DNA of 46,022 bases, from positions 1 through 46,022 of IMG/VR virus record IMGVR_UViG_3300017706_001457, one strand, 5' to 3'. Position numbers and translations under genes: made by a program. The notes under the pieces are model-generated. The model searched no databases. It had not been told where the DNA came from and worked only from the letters and a program-made list of their open reading frames with translations. Positions 16,852 through 24,966 of the stretch are shown here, piece by piece. Numbering within the stretch: the first letter of the stretch is position 1; every line of letters starts with the position of its first letter. The DNA is from a virus.

Positions 16852-17154
16852 TTATACTCCTCCTACAGATCCAACAGGTAGATTATTTTCATACCTATTT
16901 GATGGTTCTTGTTGTGCTTGAGATGCTTCACCTAATTCAGAAGTTGATGGTGTAGAATAAGCCATAGCAGATGCACCAAAATTAGTATAAGCTGGAGGGT
17001 TAGTTCCTGGAGTACCAATATTAGAGTACTGATTGTGAAGTAAAGAATTACCCACAACACTTATACTATCTGGAATTGAAATGTTTGTATTTGGAGAAAC
17101 AGGAACAGCTAAAGCTGATCCATTATCTTCAAATGATTTTTTAATATCTGTCAT
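16852..17154 (-). CDS. Small low-complexity protein in the tail block (unknown)
   Basis: This 100-aa protein is rich in Ser, Asn, Pro, Gly and Ala, with no hydrophobic segment or recognisable motif, and ends PVGSVGGV. It lies between the tape measure gene and the 627-aa baseplate gene and has its own late-promoter-like motif 29 bases upstream. Its composition and place suggest a minor virion or tail-assembly protein, but nothing more can be said. Confidence 0.55.
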   Translation of the reverse strand: MTDIKKSFEDNGSALAVPVSPNTNISIPDSISVVGNSLLHNQYSNIGTPGTNPPAYTNFGASAMAYSTPSTSELGEASQAQQEPSNRYENNLPVGSVGGV

Positions 17155-17183
17155 TTTTTTATGTTTTTATTAATTAATTGTTT

Positions 17184-17193
17184 GTTATAAATA
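17184..17193 (-). promoter_or_regulatory. Late-promoter-like motif TATTTATAAC
   Basis: The coding strand reads TATTTATAAC directly after the tape measure stop codon and 29 bases before the 100-aa gene. It is an exact match to the motif repeated before tail, fibre and neck genes. Confidence 0.55.
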
Positions 17194-19599
17194 TTACCCC
17201 ATTCTAGAGTTTGCAATTGCTAAAGATTTTCCTACTTTATTTCCATCCATATACACATCACCTCCATTTTCTACTGCTATTAATAATTTAGTTAATAGAT
17301 TTTCTACATTAGAATTATTACCTCCTCCTAAATTAGTTCCTCCCACTAATAAATCACCTTTACCATATTTAATTGGTTTTTGACCTGGTCTTAAAATAAA
17401 ATCTTCAACATTATCAACATTTGATGGAGTATATGTAATTCCTCCTTTATTATCCATTGGAGAAGAAGCTCTTCTTCTATCGTTTTCATAAGTTTGTTCA
17501 ACACTTATTCCTTCTAACTCAGCTCTTTCTACTCTTTCCTTAGCCTCTCTTTCTCTTTTTCTTTCATCCATTTTATCTTTAGCTTCACTACTCATAAAGA
17601 ATCTTAATGGACCATTAATAAAACTCTCTAAACCTGCAGCTAAATCATCTAATAATCCTCCATCAACAAAACCAGCAAATATATCTTTTGCTCTTGCCAT
17701 AGCTTCATTAAATTTCTCTGTTGCTGACTGTTCTGATTTTCTTAAATATATTTGGTCACCTAACATATCTCTTAATTCTTTTTCACTTTTACCTGCTGCC
17801 TCAGCTGCTACTCTGATTTCTTGTAATGAAGCTTTTTCTATATCAAAACCCTTACCAAGAACTAAGTTACCTTCAGTTCTAAGTCTATTTAAAACTTCAG
17901 CATTTTTCTTTGCTAAAGCATCATTTTTAGCCTTTTTATCGTACATATCAGCTAACTCATTAACCTCCATCCCAACAGCTTTAGCTAAAGCTTGTCTTTG
18001 GATAATATTCATTGATAAAAATTCTTCTTGGGTTCCTGCTTGTTTTGAAATTTCTTCCATTAATTTTTCAGTTTGACCCATTAAAGCAAATTCTCTTGCT
18101 TTTTCTAAATTTAACTGTTTACCTGTAAGTAATTCAGCAGCCATTTCATTTTCTATAGAAGATTGGAAATTTAATAAATTACTAGATACTCCTTCCATTT
18201 GAGCTAATTCAAAACCTAATCTTTTTGCATTAAATATACCCTCAGCAATTGCAAATGAACTACCTCTAAAGTTAGCCCTTAAATTTCCTGATACCTTTGT
18301 TGCTTCCTCTAAGTTACCTGTTACATCAGCTGTTAATCCTTCTTGTGAACTTAAAAATCCTACTTGACCAAAATATTCTTTAGTCATTTCTTTAAGAGGT
18401 TTACCTACTTTAACTGACTCTAAAAATAATCTTGCTGATGCTTCAGCACTTAAACCAAATTTTTCTGACATCATTGTAGCTTCTGCTACATTTTGTCCCA
18501 TTTCATCTCCAAAATCTTTCATTAAGTTTACTTGAAAACCTAATTTTTGATTAATAGCAGACATAGTTTTTAACAATGCTTCTTGAGTTATAGCAACACC
18601 ACCTGCTGCTTTAGACATACCATTAAAATCTTCAACTATATCATGAGTAGCAATTTTAAGTTCTTTAGCTGATTCTCTACTAATTAATAAATCATTTGAA
18701 AATTTAGCTGTTTGTTTTGATGCCGCAGTCATTAAACTAACTACAAACTTAATAGCAGATACAACAGTTTGTATAATTGCTAAAGGAACAAATGCTTTTG
18801 ATATAACACCTTTTAATCCCTTAAATCCTGCTTTTAATCCAGCTATACCACTTGAAGCTGATTTATTAGCTTGTAATGTAGATGTTAATTTTTCTTTAGC
18901 TGCATTTTTTGTAAGACCATCAGTAATATTATCAAGTCCCATTTGTTTTAACTTTTCTTTAGTTAAAGTTCGACCATCTAATTTCTGTATGTCTCCTATA
19001 TCTCCTACTTTATCAGCTATTTGATCTTGTAATGCACCAACTTTTGCATTGTTTATTAAAGTTTCTCTTGAAGCTTTAGCTGCATCCTGAAAAGGTCCTG
19101 AAAGTGCTCTTAAACCTGGTATATCACTTACAAACTCAGAAAAGCCAGTAAACCACATTGTATTCCTATCTAATTGTGAAGATGAAGATGCTAATTTCCC
19201 AAACTCATTTGCTAATTCCTGAGCACTGTCTTTTGCAGATCCTAATCGTCTAGCTTGGTCTAAAAGTGCTTTAGCATTTTTTTCATTAGCTCCTATTGCC
19301 CTATTAGTTAAATTATTAATTTCAAGATTAAGAGTTCTTACTATACTTAACTGTTGAGCCTCTTTTTTAATTGCTTCTGTAGTTGCTTTGGCTGATTCTG
19401 CTGCTTTATCTTGTAATTCAGCAAATGATTTTGCTTCTGATGCTACTTTATTAACCTCAGTGTTAAGATTTACAAAGGATTGTCCAAGTTTTTTTAATTC
19501 AGCATTTCCTGCTGTTATTGCAGATTTAACATCTCCAATTGCACTTCGAATCTCAAGTACTCTTTTTAAATCATCTTTACCTAATCCTTCTAAACCCAT
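17194..19599 (-). CDS. Tail tape measure protein
   Basis: This 801-aa protein has a helical, Ala/Lys-rich N-terminal half (coiled-coil-like from about 10 to 160), a hydrophobic segment FVPLAIIQTVVSAIKFVVSLM at about 268-292, further long helices, and a C-terminal motif ENLLTKLLIAVENGGDVYMDGNKVG ending in a short helix; the VYMDGNKVG type of ending is common in tape measure proteins. It sits directly after the frameshifted tail chaperone gene, the standard order in tailed phages. It would set tail length and is probably ejected with the DNA. The late motif lies only 13 bases before its ATG. Confidence 0.85.
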   Translation of the reverse strand: MGLEGLGKDDLKRVLEIRSAIGDVKSAITAGNAELKKLGQSFVNLNTEVNKVASEAKSFAELQDKAAESAKATTEAIKKEAQQLSIVRTLNLEINNLTNRAIGANEKNAKALLDQARRLGSAKDSAQELANEFGKLASSSSQLDRNTMWFTGFSEFVSDIPGLRALSGPFQDAAKASRETLINNAKVGALQDQIADKVGDIGDIQKLDGRTLTKEKLKQMGLDNITDGLTKNAAKEKLTSTLQANKSASSGIAGLKAGFKGLKGVISKAFVPLAIIQTVVSAIKFVVSLMTAASKQTAKFSNDLLISRESAKELKIATHDIVEDFNGMSKAAGGVAITQEALLKTMSAINQKLGFQVNLMKDFGDEMGQNVAEATMMSEKFGLSAEASARLFLESVKVGKPLKEMTKEYFGQVGFLSSQEGLTADVTGNLEEATKVSGNLRANFRGSSFAIAEGIFNAKRLGFELAQMEGVSSNLLNFQSSIENEMAAELLTGKQLNLEKAREFALMGQTEKLMEEISKQAGTQEEFLSMNIIQRQALAKAVGMEVNELADMYDKKAKNDALAKKNAEVLNRLRTEGNLVLGKGFDIEKASLQEIRVAAEAAGKSEKELRDMLGDQIYLRKSEQSATEKFNEAMARAKDIFAGFVDGGLLDDLAAGLESFINGPLRFFMSSEAKDKMDERKREREAKERVERAELEGISVEQTYENDRRRASSPMDNKGGITYTPSNVDNVEDFILRPGQKPIKYGKGDLLVGGTNLGGGNNSNVENLLTKLLIAVENGGDVYMDGNKVGKSLAIANSRMG

Positions 19600-19612
19600 G
19601 TAATAGTATTTT

Positions 19613-19622
19613 ATTATAAATA
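19613..19622 (-). promoter_or_regulatory. Late-promoter-like motif TATTTATAAT
   Basis: The coding strand reads TATTTATAAT, 13 bases upstream of the tape measure ATG and just past the end of the chaperone frameshift ORF (stop at 19633). It is a one-base variant of the common motif. Confidence 0.5.
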
Positions 19623-19632
19623 TTGAAAACTA

Positions 19633-19926
19633 TTATTTCTTCGATTTTTTAGTTACATAACTTGGAGGAGATATTGTTCTTTTACTTGGAATTTTAGATT
19701 TATCAGGGTTAGCAATATCAATTTCACCTTTAGCTTTAGGATTTTGTGCTTTTTCTTTAGCATCAAAAAACTCTTTCATTTTATTAAAAGTTAATTTACG
19801 TAACCAAAGAGGCATATTATACACAGTATGAAAATCATAACCCCCACCACCATGAAAAACTATTTCGTGTATTTCGTGAAATACCCTTACCCGATACTTA
19901 GAAAACTCATTTAAAGATCGGGCCAG
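19633..19926 (-). CDS. Downstream (-1 frame) segment of the tail assembly chaperone
   Basis: This open frame encodes 97 residues from the slippery site to the stop at 19633. It lies in the -1 frame relative to the 242-aa chaperone ORF. It reads LARSLNEFSKYRVRVFHEIH, EIVFHGGGGYDFHTVYNMPL, WLRKLTFNKMKEFFDAKEKA and a basic tail. The only ATG is in the middle (19824), after the clearly protein-like IHEIVFHGGGGYDFHTVYN part, and no good start precedes it. It is therefore best read as the extension of a -1 frameshift product (about 335 aa), like lambda gpGT, and not as an independent 63-aa gene starting at 19824, although a separate internal product cannot be excluded. Confidence 0.8.
   Translation of the reverse strand: MARSLNEFSKYRVRVFHEIHEIVFHGGGGYDFHTVYNMPLWLRKLTFNKMKEFFDAKEKAQNPKAKGEIDIANPDKSKIPSKRTISPPSYVTKKSKK
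19890..19922 (-). promoter_or_regulatory. Frameshift-stimulating stem-loop
   Basis: On the mRNA, CCCGAT (19922-19917) pairs with ATCGGG (19895-19890), 6 bp plus a possible closing G-U, around a 21-base loop that holds the zero-frame stop codon. It begins 6 bases after heptamer A AAT TTT (or 3 after T TTT TTC), the usual place for a -1 frameshift stimulator. Confidence 0.65.
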
Positions 19927-20639
19927 AAAAAATTTACTGTAATAGGAATTGAAATTTCTAATCCCTCATCTGTTGTATAACTTAAATCAATATCAGGACC
20001 AATATCTTTAATATGATTTCTTAATGCTCTAGAATCACGAGCTAATAAAAAATTATCAACATATTTACGAATTCCACTTTTACTATTATCTCCATCTACT
20101 GACACTATTTGATGTTTTAATTTTGTAGTTACCTCAGGTGCTGCTGCTTTTGATAACTTTGAAAATGATAATACTTCTTGAGTAATAGTATCAATGTCTT
20201 TTTCAGTTAAATGTTTATATTCTACTATAGTTCCATTTGAAGGCATTTCAAAAGTACCATAACCATCATCTGATAGAGCTTCAGTGTCAAAAGGTTTATT
20301 TTCAATTGTTGATAAATCAATTGTGTATTCTTTTCCTGCATACTCAAATTTATATTCCGAACCATACCCTAATATTCTGGCTGCTACAAAAATAGCATTT
20401 TTATCTCCTGTATGTATATCTTTTATATCAAATTTATTCATAGTAAGAGCTTCTAATAATTTATCTAATACTAATCCTTTTTCTATATAATTTTGATTAG
20501 TTAAAATATCTTCTTCTTTAGCAGTCATATATTTCATTTCTACTTTTCCAGAGGATAATATGTGATCTTTAGGATAAATTTTACCTTTTGAAGGTAATTC
20601 AACTAATTCTGTTGGGAATTTAAATTTTTCTTCACTCAT
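19911..20639 (-). CDS. 26: Tail assembly chaperone / gp26-like protein, zero-frame product
   Basis: This 242-aa protein contains VEMKYMTAKEEDILTNQNYI followed by EKGLVLDKLLEALTMNKFD and IFVAARILGYGSEYKF, which I recognise as the conserved core of proteins labelled gp26 (baseplate hub) in T4-like marine phages. It lies between tail tube and tape measure, where tailed phages encode tail assembly chaperones. The last codons before the stop (AAT TTT TTC TGG CCC GAT CTT) contain a slippery sequence and the -1 frame continues for 97 codons, giving a second, longer product. The short form probably binds tail tube or tape measure during assembly. The upstream late motif (20668-20677) lies 28 bases before the ATG. 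Confidence 0.75.
   Translation of the reverse strand: MSEEKFKFPTELVELPSKGKIYPKDHILSSGKVEMKYMTAKEEDILTNQNYIEKGLVLDKLLEALTMNKFDIKDIHTGDKNAIFVAARILGYGSEYKFEYAGKEYTIDLSTIENKPFDTEALSDDGYGTFEMPSNGTIVEYKHLTEKDIDTITQEVLSFSKLSKAAAPEVTTKLKHQIVSVDGDNSKSGIRKYVDNFLLARDSRALRNHIKDIGPDIDLSYTTDEGLEISIPITVNFFWPDL
19926..19935 (-). other. -1 ribosomal frameshift slippery site AAATTTTTTC
   Basis: In the zero frame this reads A AAT TTT TTC, offering two overlapping X XXY YYZ heptamers, A AAT TTT and T TTT TTC. It is four codons before the zero-frame stop, and the -1 frame beyond it encodes the conserved-looking HEIHEIVFHGGGGYDFHTVY segment. Confidence 0.8.
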
Positions 20640-20667
20640 AATTTTTATTTTTTAATAACTTAGTTTT

Positions 20668-20677
20668 GTTATACATA
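20668..20677 (-). promoter_or_regulatory. Late-promoter-like motif TATGTATAAC
   Basis: The coding strand reads TATGTATAAC, 28 bases upstream of the chaperone gene and just downstream of the tail-tube terminator, so a new transcript would start here after termination. Confidence 0.55.
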
Positions 20678-20687
20678 TATAACATAC

Positions 20688-20713
20688 AAAAAAGCTTGAC
20701 AAATGCCAAGCTT
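20688..20713 (-). terminator. Rho-independent terminator after gp19
   Basis: On the coding strand, AAGCTTG (20713-20707), an 8-base loop, CAAGCTT (20698-20692) and then a run of T. It lies 25 bases past the tail tube stop codon. Confidence 0.8.
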
Positions 20714-20738
20714 AAATGTAAATTATTTATTTTTTCTT

Positions 20739-21227
20739 TTAGAAATTTAACACGCAATAATCCATTCCTAGTGTTAATGAAATATTCATTGCAGTAGTAT
20801 CATCATCCCAATTCATGTCACCAAATGAAGCATCTTTAATAAATGCACCTTTAATAATCCATTCAGAAACTACATCTCCTACAGGTCCTAATACATCAAT
20901 TGTTAAATCTTTTTTATAAAAATCAGAATAACCATCTCTACCAGTAACTGATTCATGGTGTAATCTTGTCCACTCCATTACAGCTTGTGCTCCTGAAGGG
21001 GTAATAGGATCAAATAATTCCATTGTTAAATCATTCCATCTTAATTTACCTTTTACTTTTCTATAAGTGTTTATATGATTTAATACTATTTCATCCTGCG
21101 CGAACCCCATACCGGTAACTCCTTTAATTATATACGATGGTATACCATCTACATACAATATAAATCTATTAGCTACTTTTGGTTCAAAAGCTGTGAAAAA
21201 TATTTCATTGGGATCTAATACTGCCAT
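20739..21227 (-). CDS. 19: Tail tube protein (T4 gp19-like)
   Basis: This 162-aa protein is the right length for gp19 (T4: 163 aa) and shows its pattern: N-terminal FEPKVANRFILYVDGIPSY, then IKGVTGMGF, a long Lys-rich hairpin with INTYRKVKGKLRWNDLTMEL, PITPSGAQAVMEWTRLHHES, and C-terminal strands WIIKGAFIKDASFGDMNWDD followed by NISLTLGMDYCVL. It polymerises into the inner tail tube. It directly follows the sheath gene, as in T4 (18-19), has its own late motif upstream and a terminator downstream, which would permit the high expression a tube protein needs. Confidence 0.93.
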   Translation of the reverse strand: MAVLDPNEIFFTAFEPKVANRFILYVDGIPSYIIKGVTGMGFAQDEIVLNHINTYRKVKGKLRWNDLTMELFDPITPSGAQAVMEWTRLHHESVTGRDGYSDFYKKDLTIDVLGPVGDVVSEWIIKGAFIKDASFGDMNWDDDTTAMNISLTLGMDYCVLNF

Positions 21228-21246
21228 TTTTGTTTTATTTTATTTT

Positions 21247-21256
21247 GTTATAAATA
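21247..21256 (-). promoter_or_regulatory. Late-promoter-like motif TATTTATAAC
   Basis: The coding strand reads TATTTATAAC, 19 bases before the gp19 ATG. The A-rich leader that follows has no Shine-Dalgarno sequence. Confidence 0.6.
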
Positions 21257-21272
21257 TTATCGTTTTTCATTT

Positions 21273-23051
21273 TTATGCTGGGAAAGTAGCTCCAGTTGGT
21301 AAAATGTTGAAATCTAGGTAAATAAATTCTGCTGTTTTAGTTGGTTGTAAATAAACAGCACCAATTAACTCATTTCTATCAATTACATCTGGTGTGTTAT
21401 TTGAATTGTCCATTACTACTTTAAAAGCATATAAACCTTGTCTTTGTTGTACTGATTCTAAGTAAGGATTAACTTGACTTAAGAATGTATTTCTAGTTGC
21501 TGCTGTATTTTGTTCAAATACTAATGTGTCAGCGATTTGAGAAATATAATTTTTAAGTGTAATTAATAATCTTCTTACATTTACTCTATCTAAAGCTGAA
21601 GCTTTTGTTTGAAGTGTTTTTTGTCCAAATACTACAATTCCAGTTCCTGGGAATGTTGCAATTGGGTTAACTTTTGCTTGATATAAAGTATCTCTATTAG
21701 CATTAGTTAATTTTCTTTCTGCTTGTCTTACAGCTCCTAATCCTCCTCTATTAATACCTGCTGGTGCAAACCAAGGTTCTCCTGCTCTATCATTATATGC
21801 ATAAACTCCTGGAATCATTGTAGAAGCACATACCCAAACTAATTGTCTTGAATCTGGATCTGAAACCATTAACCAAGGCCAATATGTAGCTACATACGAT
21901 GAATCAACAGACGCTGCTGTTGAACCAACCTGTGTAATTGATGAATTATAATTAGATAAATCACCTACAAATATTGCATCACCTCTAGTTTCACAATTAG
22001 ATTGAATTGATGTCCAACCTGCTCCTGTTGAAGCATTATCTAATATTAATCCTGGTGCAGTAATTACATTATATCTAAATTCATCTCTATTTGCTAATAA
22101 ATTAATTGCATCTGTATAATCTGAACCATCTAAACCTTGTTGGTTTGTATTATTTATAGCATCATAATAGTTTTGAGGTTTTTGTGGTGTATCACCTGCA
22201 TTTATAAATCCAACACCTCCAGTTGCACTACCAAATGATCCTGATCCTGCTGCTGGTATTGATGCTGTAAATTCATTTCTTGCATTACCATCATTATCTA
22301 AATAGTTTGGAGTTTGTAGTCCAACTTCTTTTACTCTAACGAATCTTGAAGCATTAGGGAATGAACCTGTTGTTTGTAAATATGGATCAGATGTTCCTGC
22401 TCCTCTTAATACTTGTGTTTGATCACCAATTACTCTAGCTATATAATTTGTAGCTAATGGGTCTAATGATACATTTGGATAAGTTTCAATTACTTGTTTT
22501 GAAGAATTAGTATCATTACCTTGTCTAATTAATACACTAAACGTTCCTGAAGATGTATTTGGAGTTGTTATTTCCCATCTATAATTATCTGCTGAACCTG
22601 ATCCTAAAGTTCCATTAGTTCCAGAAGGTGCTGAAGCATCTCCTAAACCACTATTATAAATAGCACCATCTCCAATTGTTTCTAAAATAAATGGAGAGGT
22701 TCTATCAGCAGCAGCAGCATTTCTATCTGATCCTGTTATTATATAAGATGAAGTTGCAGGTGAAACTGATGCTGAAGTAACTCTAGTTACTAACAACGTA
22801 CTTCCTCCATTTTGAAAATAGTTATATGCCGATATTGATGTAAAATAAGTGTATTCATTTGATCCACTCAAAAATGTACTACCAAAACTAGCTAAATACT
22901 CTGAATAACTTGTTATTAATTTTGGTATTTCATTTTGACCCTTTACTGTAGGACCAATAATTGCAGCTCCTGCTTGAACAGGACCTGCTGTAATTTGTGA
23001 CTGGTCGTTTTCTCTTGCTAAAACACCCGGTGATATTAATACTTCTGCCAT
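21273..23051 (-). CDS. 18: Tail sheath protein (T4 gp18-like)
   Basis: This 592-aa protein begins with the sheath signature ISPGVLARENDQSQITAGPV and AAIIGPTVKG. The middle is Ser/Thr/Asn-rich, likely the exposed insertion domain. The C-terminal third has the highly conserved sheath core: GTGIVVFGQKTLQTKASALD, VNVRRLLITLKNYISQ, FEQNTAATRNTFLSQVNPYL, DNSNNTPDVIDRNELIGAVY, and FIYLDFNILPTGATF. It forms the contractile sheath around the gp19 tube. T4 gp18 is 659 aa. A late motif lies 19 bases upstream of the ATG. Confidence 0.95.
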   Translation of the reverse strand: MAEVLISPGVLARENDQSQITAGPVQAGAAIIGPTVKGQNEIPKLITSYSEYLASFGSTFLSGSNEYTYFTSISAYNYFQNGGSTLLVTRVTSASVSPATSSYIITGSDRNAAAADRTSPFILETIGDGAIYNSGLGDASAPSGTNGTLGSGSADNYRWEITTPNTSSGTFSVLIRQGNDTNSSKQVIETYPNVSLDPLATNYIARVIGDQTQVLRGAGTSDPYLQTTGSFPNASRFVRVKEVGLQTPNYLDNDGNARNEFTASIPAAGSGSFGSATGGVGFINAGDTPQKPQNYYDAINNTNQQGLDGSDYTDAINLLANRDEFRYNVITAPGLILDNASTGAGWTSIQSNCETRGDAIFVGDLSNYNSSITQVGSTAASVDSSYVATYWPWLMVSDPDSRQLVWVCASTMIPGVYAYNDRAGEPWFAPAGINRGGLGAVRQAERKLTNANRDTLYQAKVNPIATFPGTGIVVFGQKTLQTKASALDRVNVRRLLITLKNYISQIADTLVFEQNTAATRNTFLSQVNPYLESVQQRQGLYAFKVVMDNSNNTPDVIDRNELIGAVYLQPTKTAEFIYLDFNILPTGATFPA

Positions 23052-23070
23052 TTTAATTTTGTTTTATTTT

Positions 23071-23080
23071 ATTATAAATA
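23071..23080 (-). promoter_or_regulatory. Late-promoter-like motif TATTTATAAT
   Basis: The coding strand reads TATTTATAAT, 19 bases before the sheath ATG, the same spacing as for gp19 and the 630-aa fibre gene. Confidence 0.55.
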
Positions 23081-23099
23081 TTATGTTTTTTTTTAAAAA

Positions 23100-23354
23100 C
23101 TATTCTATTGGGGTAAATTTTCCAGATTCTAAAGAAATGTTTCCTTTACCATATTTATCTTCTAATTCCTTTGCTATATTAATTTCTTCTTGTTGGATTT
23201 TTGTTAATTCTCCTTCTAATTCTTGTTTTCTTTTTTTAAGATTTATTATTCCTACTTCAACTTCTCCTACTTGTGTTATTAAAATTTGGAAATCTTCTTT
23301 TATTTTTTTAATATTTTCAATTTCTTTTTTTGATAAAACTTTTTCTTTTGACAT
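23100..23354 (-). CDS. Small coiled-coil protein between neck and sheath genes
   Basis: This 84-aa protein is almost all charged helix (KKEIENIKKIKEDFQILITQ, KKRKQELEGELTKIQQEEIN) with heptad spacing, ending in a short GNISLESGKFTPIE tail. No known motif. It lies between the gp15-position gene and the sheath, with its own late motif 38 bases upstream. It may be a tail completion or assembly factor. A plus-strand frame also spans this region, but the minus frame has the better codon and residue pattern. Confidence 0.6.
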   Translation of the reverse strand: MSKEKVLSKKEIENIKKIKEDFQILITQVGEVEVGIINLKKRKQELEGELTKIQQEEINIAKELEDKYGKGNISLESGKFTPIE

Positions 23355-23392
23355 TACTTTTATTTTTAATTAATATTTTATTTTTGTTACTG

Positions 23393-23402
23393 GTTATACA
23401 TA
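23393..23402 (-). promoter_or_regulatory. Late-promoter-like motif TATGTATAAC
   Basis: The coding strand reads TATGTATAAC, 38 bases before the small coiled-coil gene, in the 83-base gap after the gp15-position gene. Confidence 0.5.
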
Positions 23403-23437
23403 TTAATATTTTATTTAAAAATCGATAAATACTATAA

Positions 23438-24427
23438 TTATTCTGGTGTTGGGGTTGGTGGTACTCTATTTGTATTTATTCTATTATTAGGCACTTGTGT
23501 TGATGGAGGATCAGTAAATTCGGTAAAATCTCCATGTTCAATGCTTGTTCTATTTTGAGAAGTTGGAGTTGCTTCGTTAACATCAGCTACAACTTCAGGA
23601 TTAAATGTTAATCTAACTTTACTATGATACTTTTTAATAGAAGCTAAATCTTTTTGTAAAATATTTGGTACTATATACCCATACATTTTTATACTAAAAG
23701 TACTTTTTACTACTCTATCTTGTCCTTTATTTAATTCTACATTAGTTGCAACTGAATCTATTCTAGCTCTAAATTGAAATCTTTCAGGATTACCCCAATA
23801 TGAATCCGATGCATAATTAATAGCTTCTATTATACCATTCATTTGTTCTACATAATAAGTTGATATTATACAATCATAATTTAAAGTTATATAATCAGGA
23901 ACAACTACAGCATACATATCCTTAGTTGGTTTTCTATTATTTAATATGTTAAATTTATCATAAACATTTTTGTTACTATATGATTTTTCATAAATTCTAT
24001 AATTATTAGGAAAATTTGCATCTAATTTATTAGTTATAGATCTATTTTTTTCAATATTAGTTCTTTTAAAAGTAATTAAAGGCATCATTATTCTACCTTT
24101 TCTATCCCTAAAATACCCATCTTTTTGAATTTGATTCCATCTTTCAGAATTAGCATATATTACAGGAACTTCAATTCTTGTACCATTTTGTACTACTGAA
24201 GGTTTAATTACATTATTAAAATAATAAAGTATAGTTGAGTCAATATCTTCTAAACCAACTGTAAAAGGTTTTACTGTGTCTCCTTTAAAAGATACTTGAT
24301 TACTTCTATTAGTAATTTGGTAAGCAGAATCGTTTGGGTTACCAGCTTCTTTAGAATAAGGAGTATGCATCCCTTTACTTATCTGCTTTTGCGATTTTGG
24401 AACTACTTTTCTACCTCTTTCTGACAT
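23438..24427 (-). CDS. Neck / tail completion protein in gp15 position
   Basis: This 329-aa protein has a basic N-terminus (MSERGRKVVPKSQKQISKG), a central region with VPVIYANSERWNQIQKDGYF and RDRKGRIMMPLITFKRTNIE, an aromatic strand region YDCIISTYYVEQMNGIIEAI, and a Pro/Thr-rich disordered tail ending RVPPTPTPE. The gene order gp13-gp14-this-sheath-tube matches T4 13-14-15-(16-17)-18-19, so it is likely the tail terminator/sheath stabiliser analogue. It is longer than T4 gp15 (272 aa) and I do not see a decisive motif. Its start overlaps the gp14-like gene by 17 bases. Confidence 0.55.
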   Translation of the reverse strand: MSERGRKVVPKSQKQISKGMHTPYSKEAGNPNDSAYQITNRSNQVSFKGDTVKPFTVGLEDIDSTILYYFNNVIKPSVVQNGTRIEVPVIYANSERWNQIQKDGYFRDRKGRIMMPLITFKRTNIEKNRSITNKLDANFPNNYRIYEKSYSNKNVYDKFNILNNRKPTKDMYAVVVPDYITLNYDCIISTYYVEQMNGIIEAINYASDSYWGNPERFQFRARIDSVATNVELNKGQDRVVKSTFSIKMYGYIVPNILQKDLASIKKYHSKVRLTFNPEVVADVNEATPTSQNRTSIEHGDFTEFTDPPSTQVPNNRINTNRVPPTPTPE

Positions 24428-24965
24428 CTTTTATACTTGTTATTAATCTTTCTTGTGAAATACCTACTTTATCTGCAGGTACATAAATTGTTTCTGCTAT
24501 TATTGACACTTCATATCCAAAATTCTGTAGATCATAATTTCCTAATGGATTAATACCTCTATCATCTTTATTAGGATATTGTGGGTCTTTTCCTACAAAT
24601 TGTTGGTTTATAATTATATCACCAACTTCATAATATCCATTTTCATACCATATAATATCACCAACTTGAGGAACTACTTCAGCATCTACTAAATCATCTC
24701 TTAAAAATTTAAATGTAATACCCCATTCAAAATTTATACCAATATCTGAGTCGGGATAATTTTGATCTTGTCTATCAATTAATACATTAAATAATACTGG
24801 TGCTTCATAGTATTTTTCTTCAGCAGCTTCTCCATAAATATTAACATTAGTTTCTTCTAATTTAAATTTATAAACAGCACATTCTTGAACTATAATATCA
24901 CCCATTAGTTCTCGGTTTATGCCTCTAAACATACTTATGTCTCTTGCTCCTCCAAATAATGCCAT
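24411..24965 (-). CDS. 14: Neck protein (T4 gp14-like)
   Basis: This 184-aa protein opens ARDISMFRGINRELMGDIIV and contains EAPVLFNVLIDRQDQNYPDS, then VVPQVGDIIWYENGYYEVGD followed by NQQFVGKDPQYP. The pattern of a GDIIWY strand followed by a hydrophobic pair and an aromatic PxYP segment parallels the T4 gp14 motif (GDLIYF, then FEI and PFYQ). It is shorter than T4 gp14 (256 aa). It starts one base after the gp13-like gene stop and overlaps the next gene. Neck proteins join the filled head to the tail. Confidence 0.6.
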   Translation of the reverse strand: MALFGGARDISMFRGINRELMGDIIVQECAVYKFKLEETNVNIYGEAAEEKYYEAPVLFNVLIDRQDQNYPDSDIGINFEWGITFKFLRDDLVDAEVVPQVGDIIWYENGYYEVGDIIINQQFVGKDPQYPNKDDRGINPLGNYDLQNFGYEVSIIAETIYVPADKVGISQERLITSIKDVRKR

Positions 24966-24966
24966 A

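Noticed and set aside
19633-19824. Independent 63-aa gene starting at 19824
   Set aside because: The frame is open and protein-like for 34 more codons upstream to the slippery site without a start; the frameshift model explains this better.
23059-23373. Plus-strand 104-aa Phe/Ser/Ile-rich ORF opposite the 84-aa coiled-coil gene
   Set aside because: It is a reverse shadow of a Lys/Glu-rich coiled coil; the gene direction in the whole window is minus.
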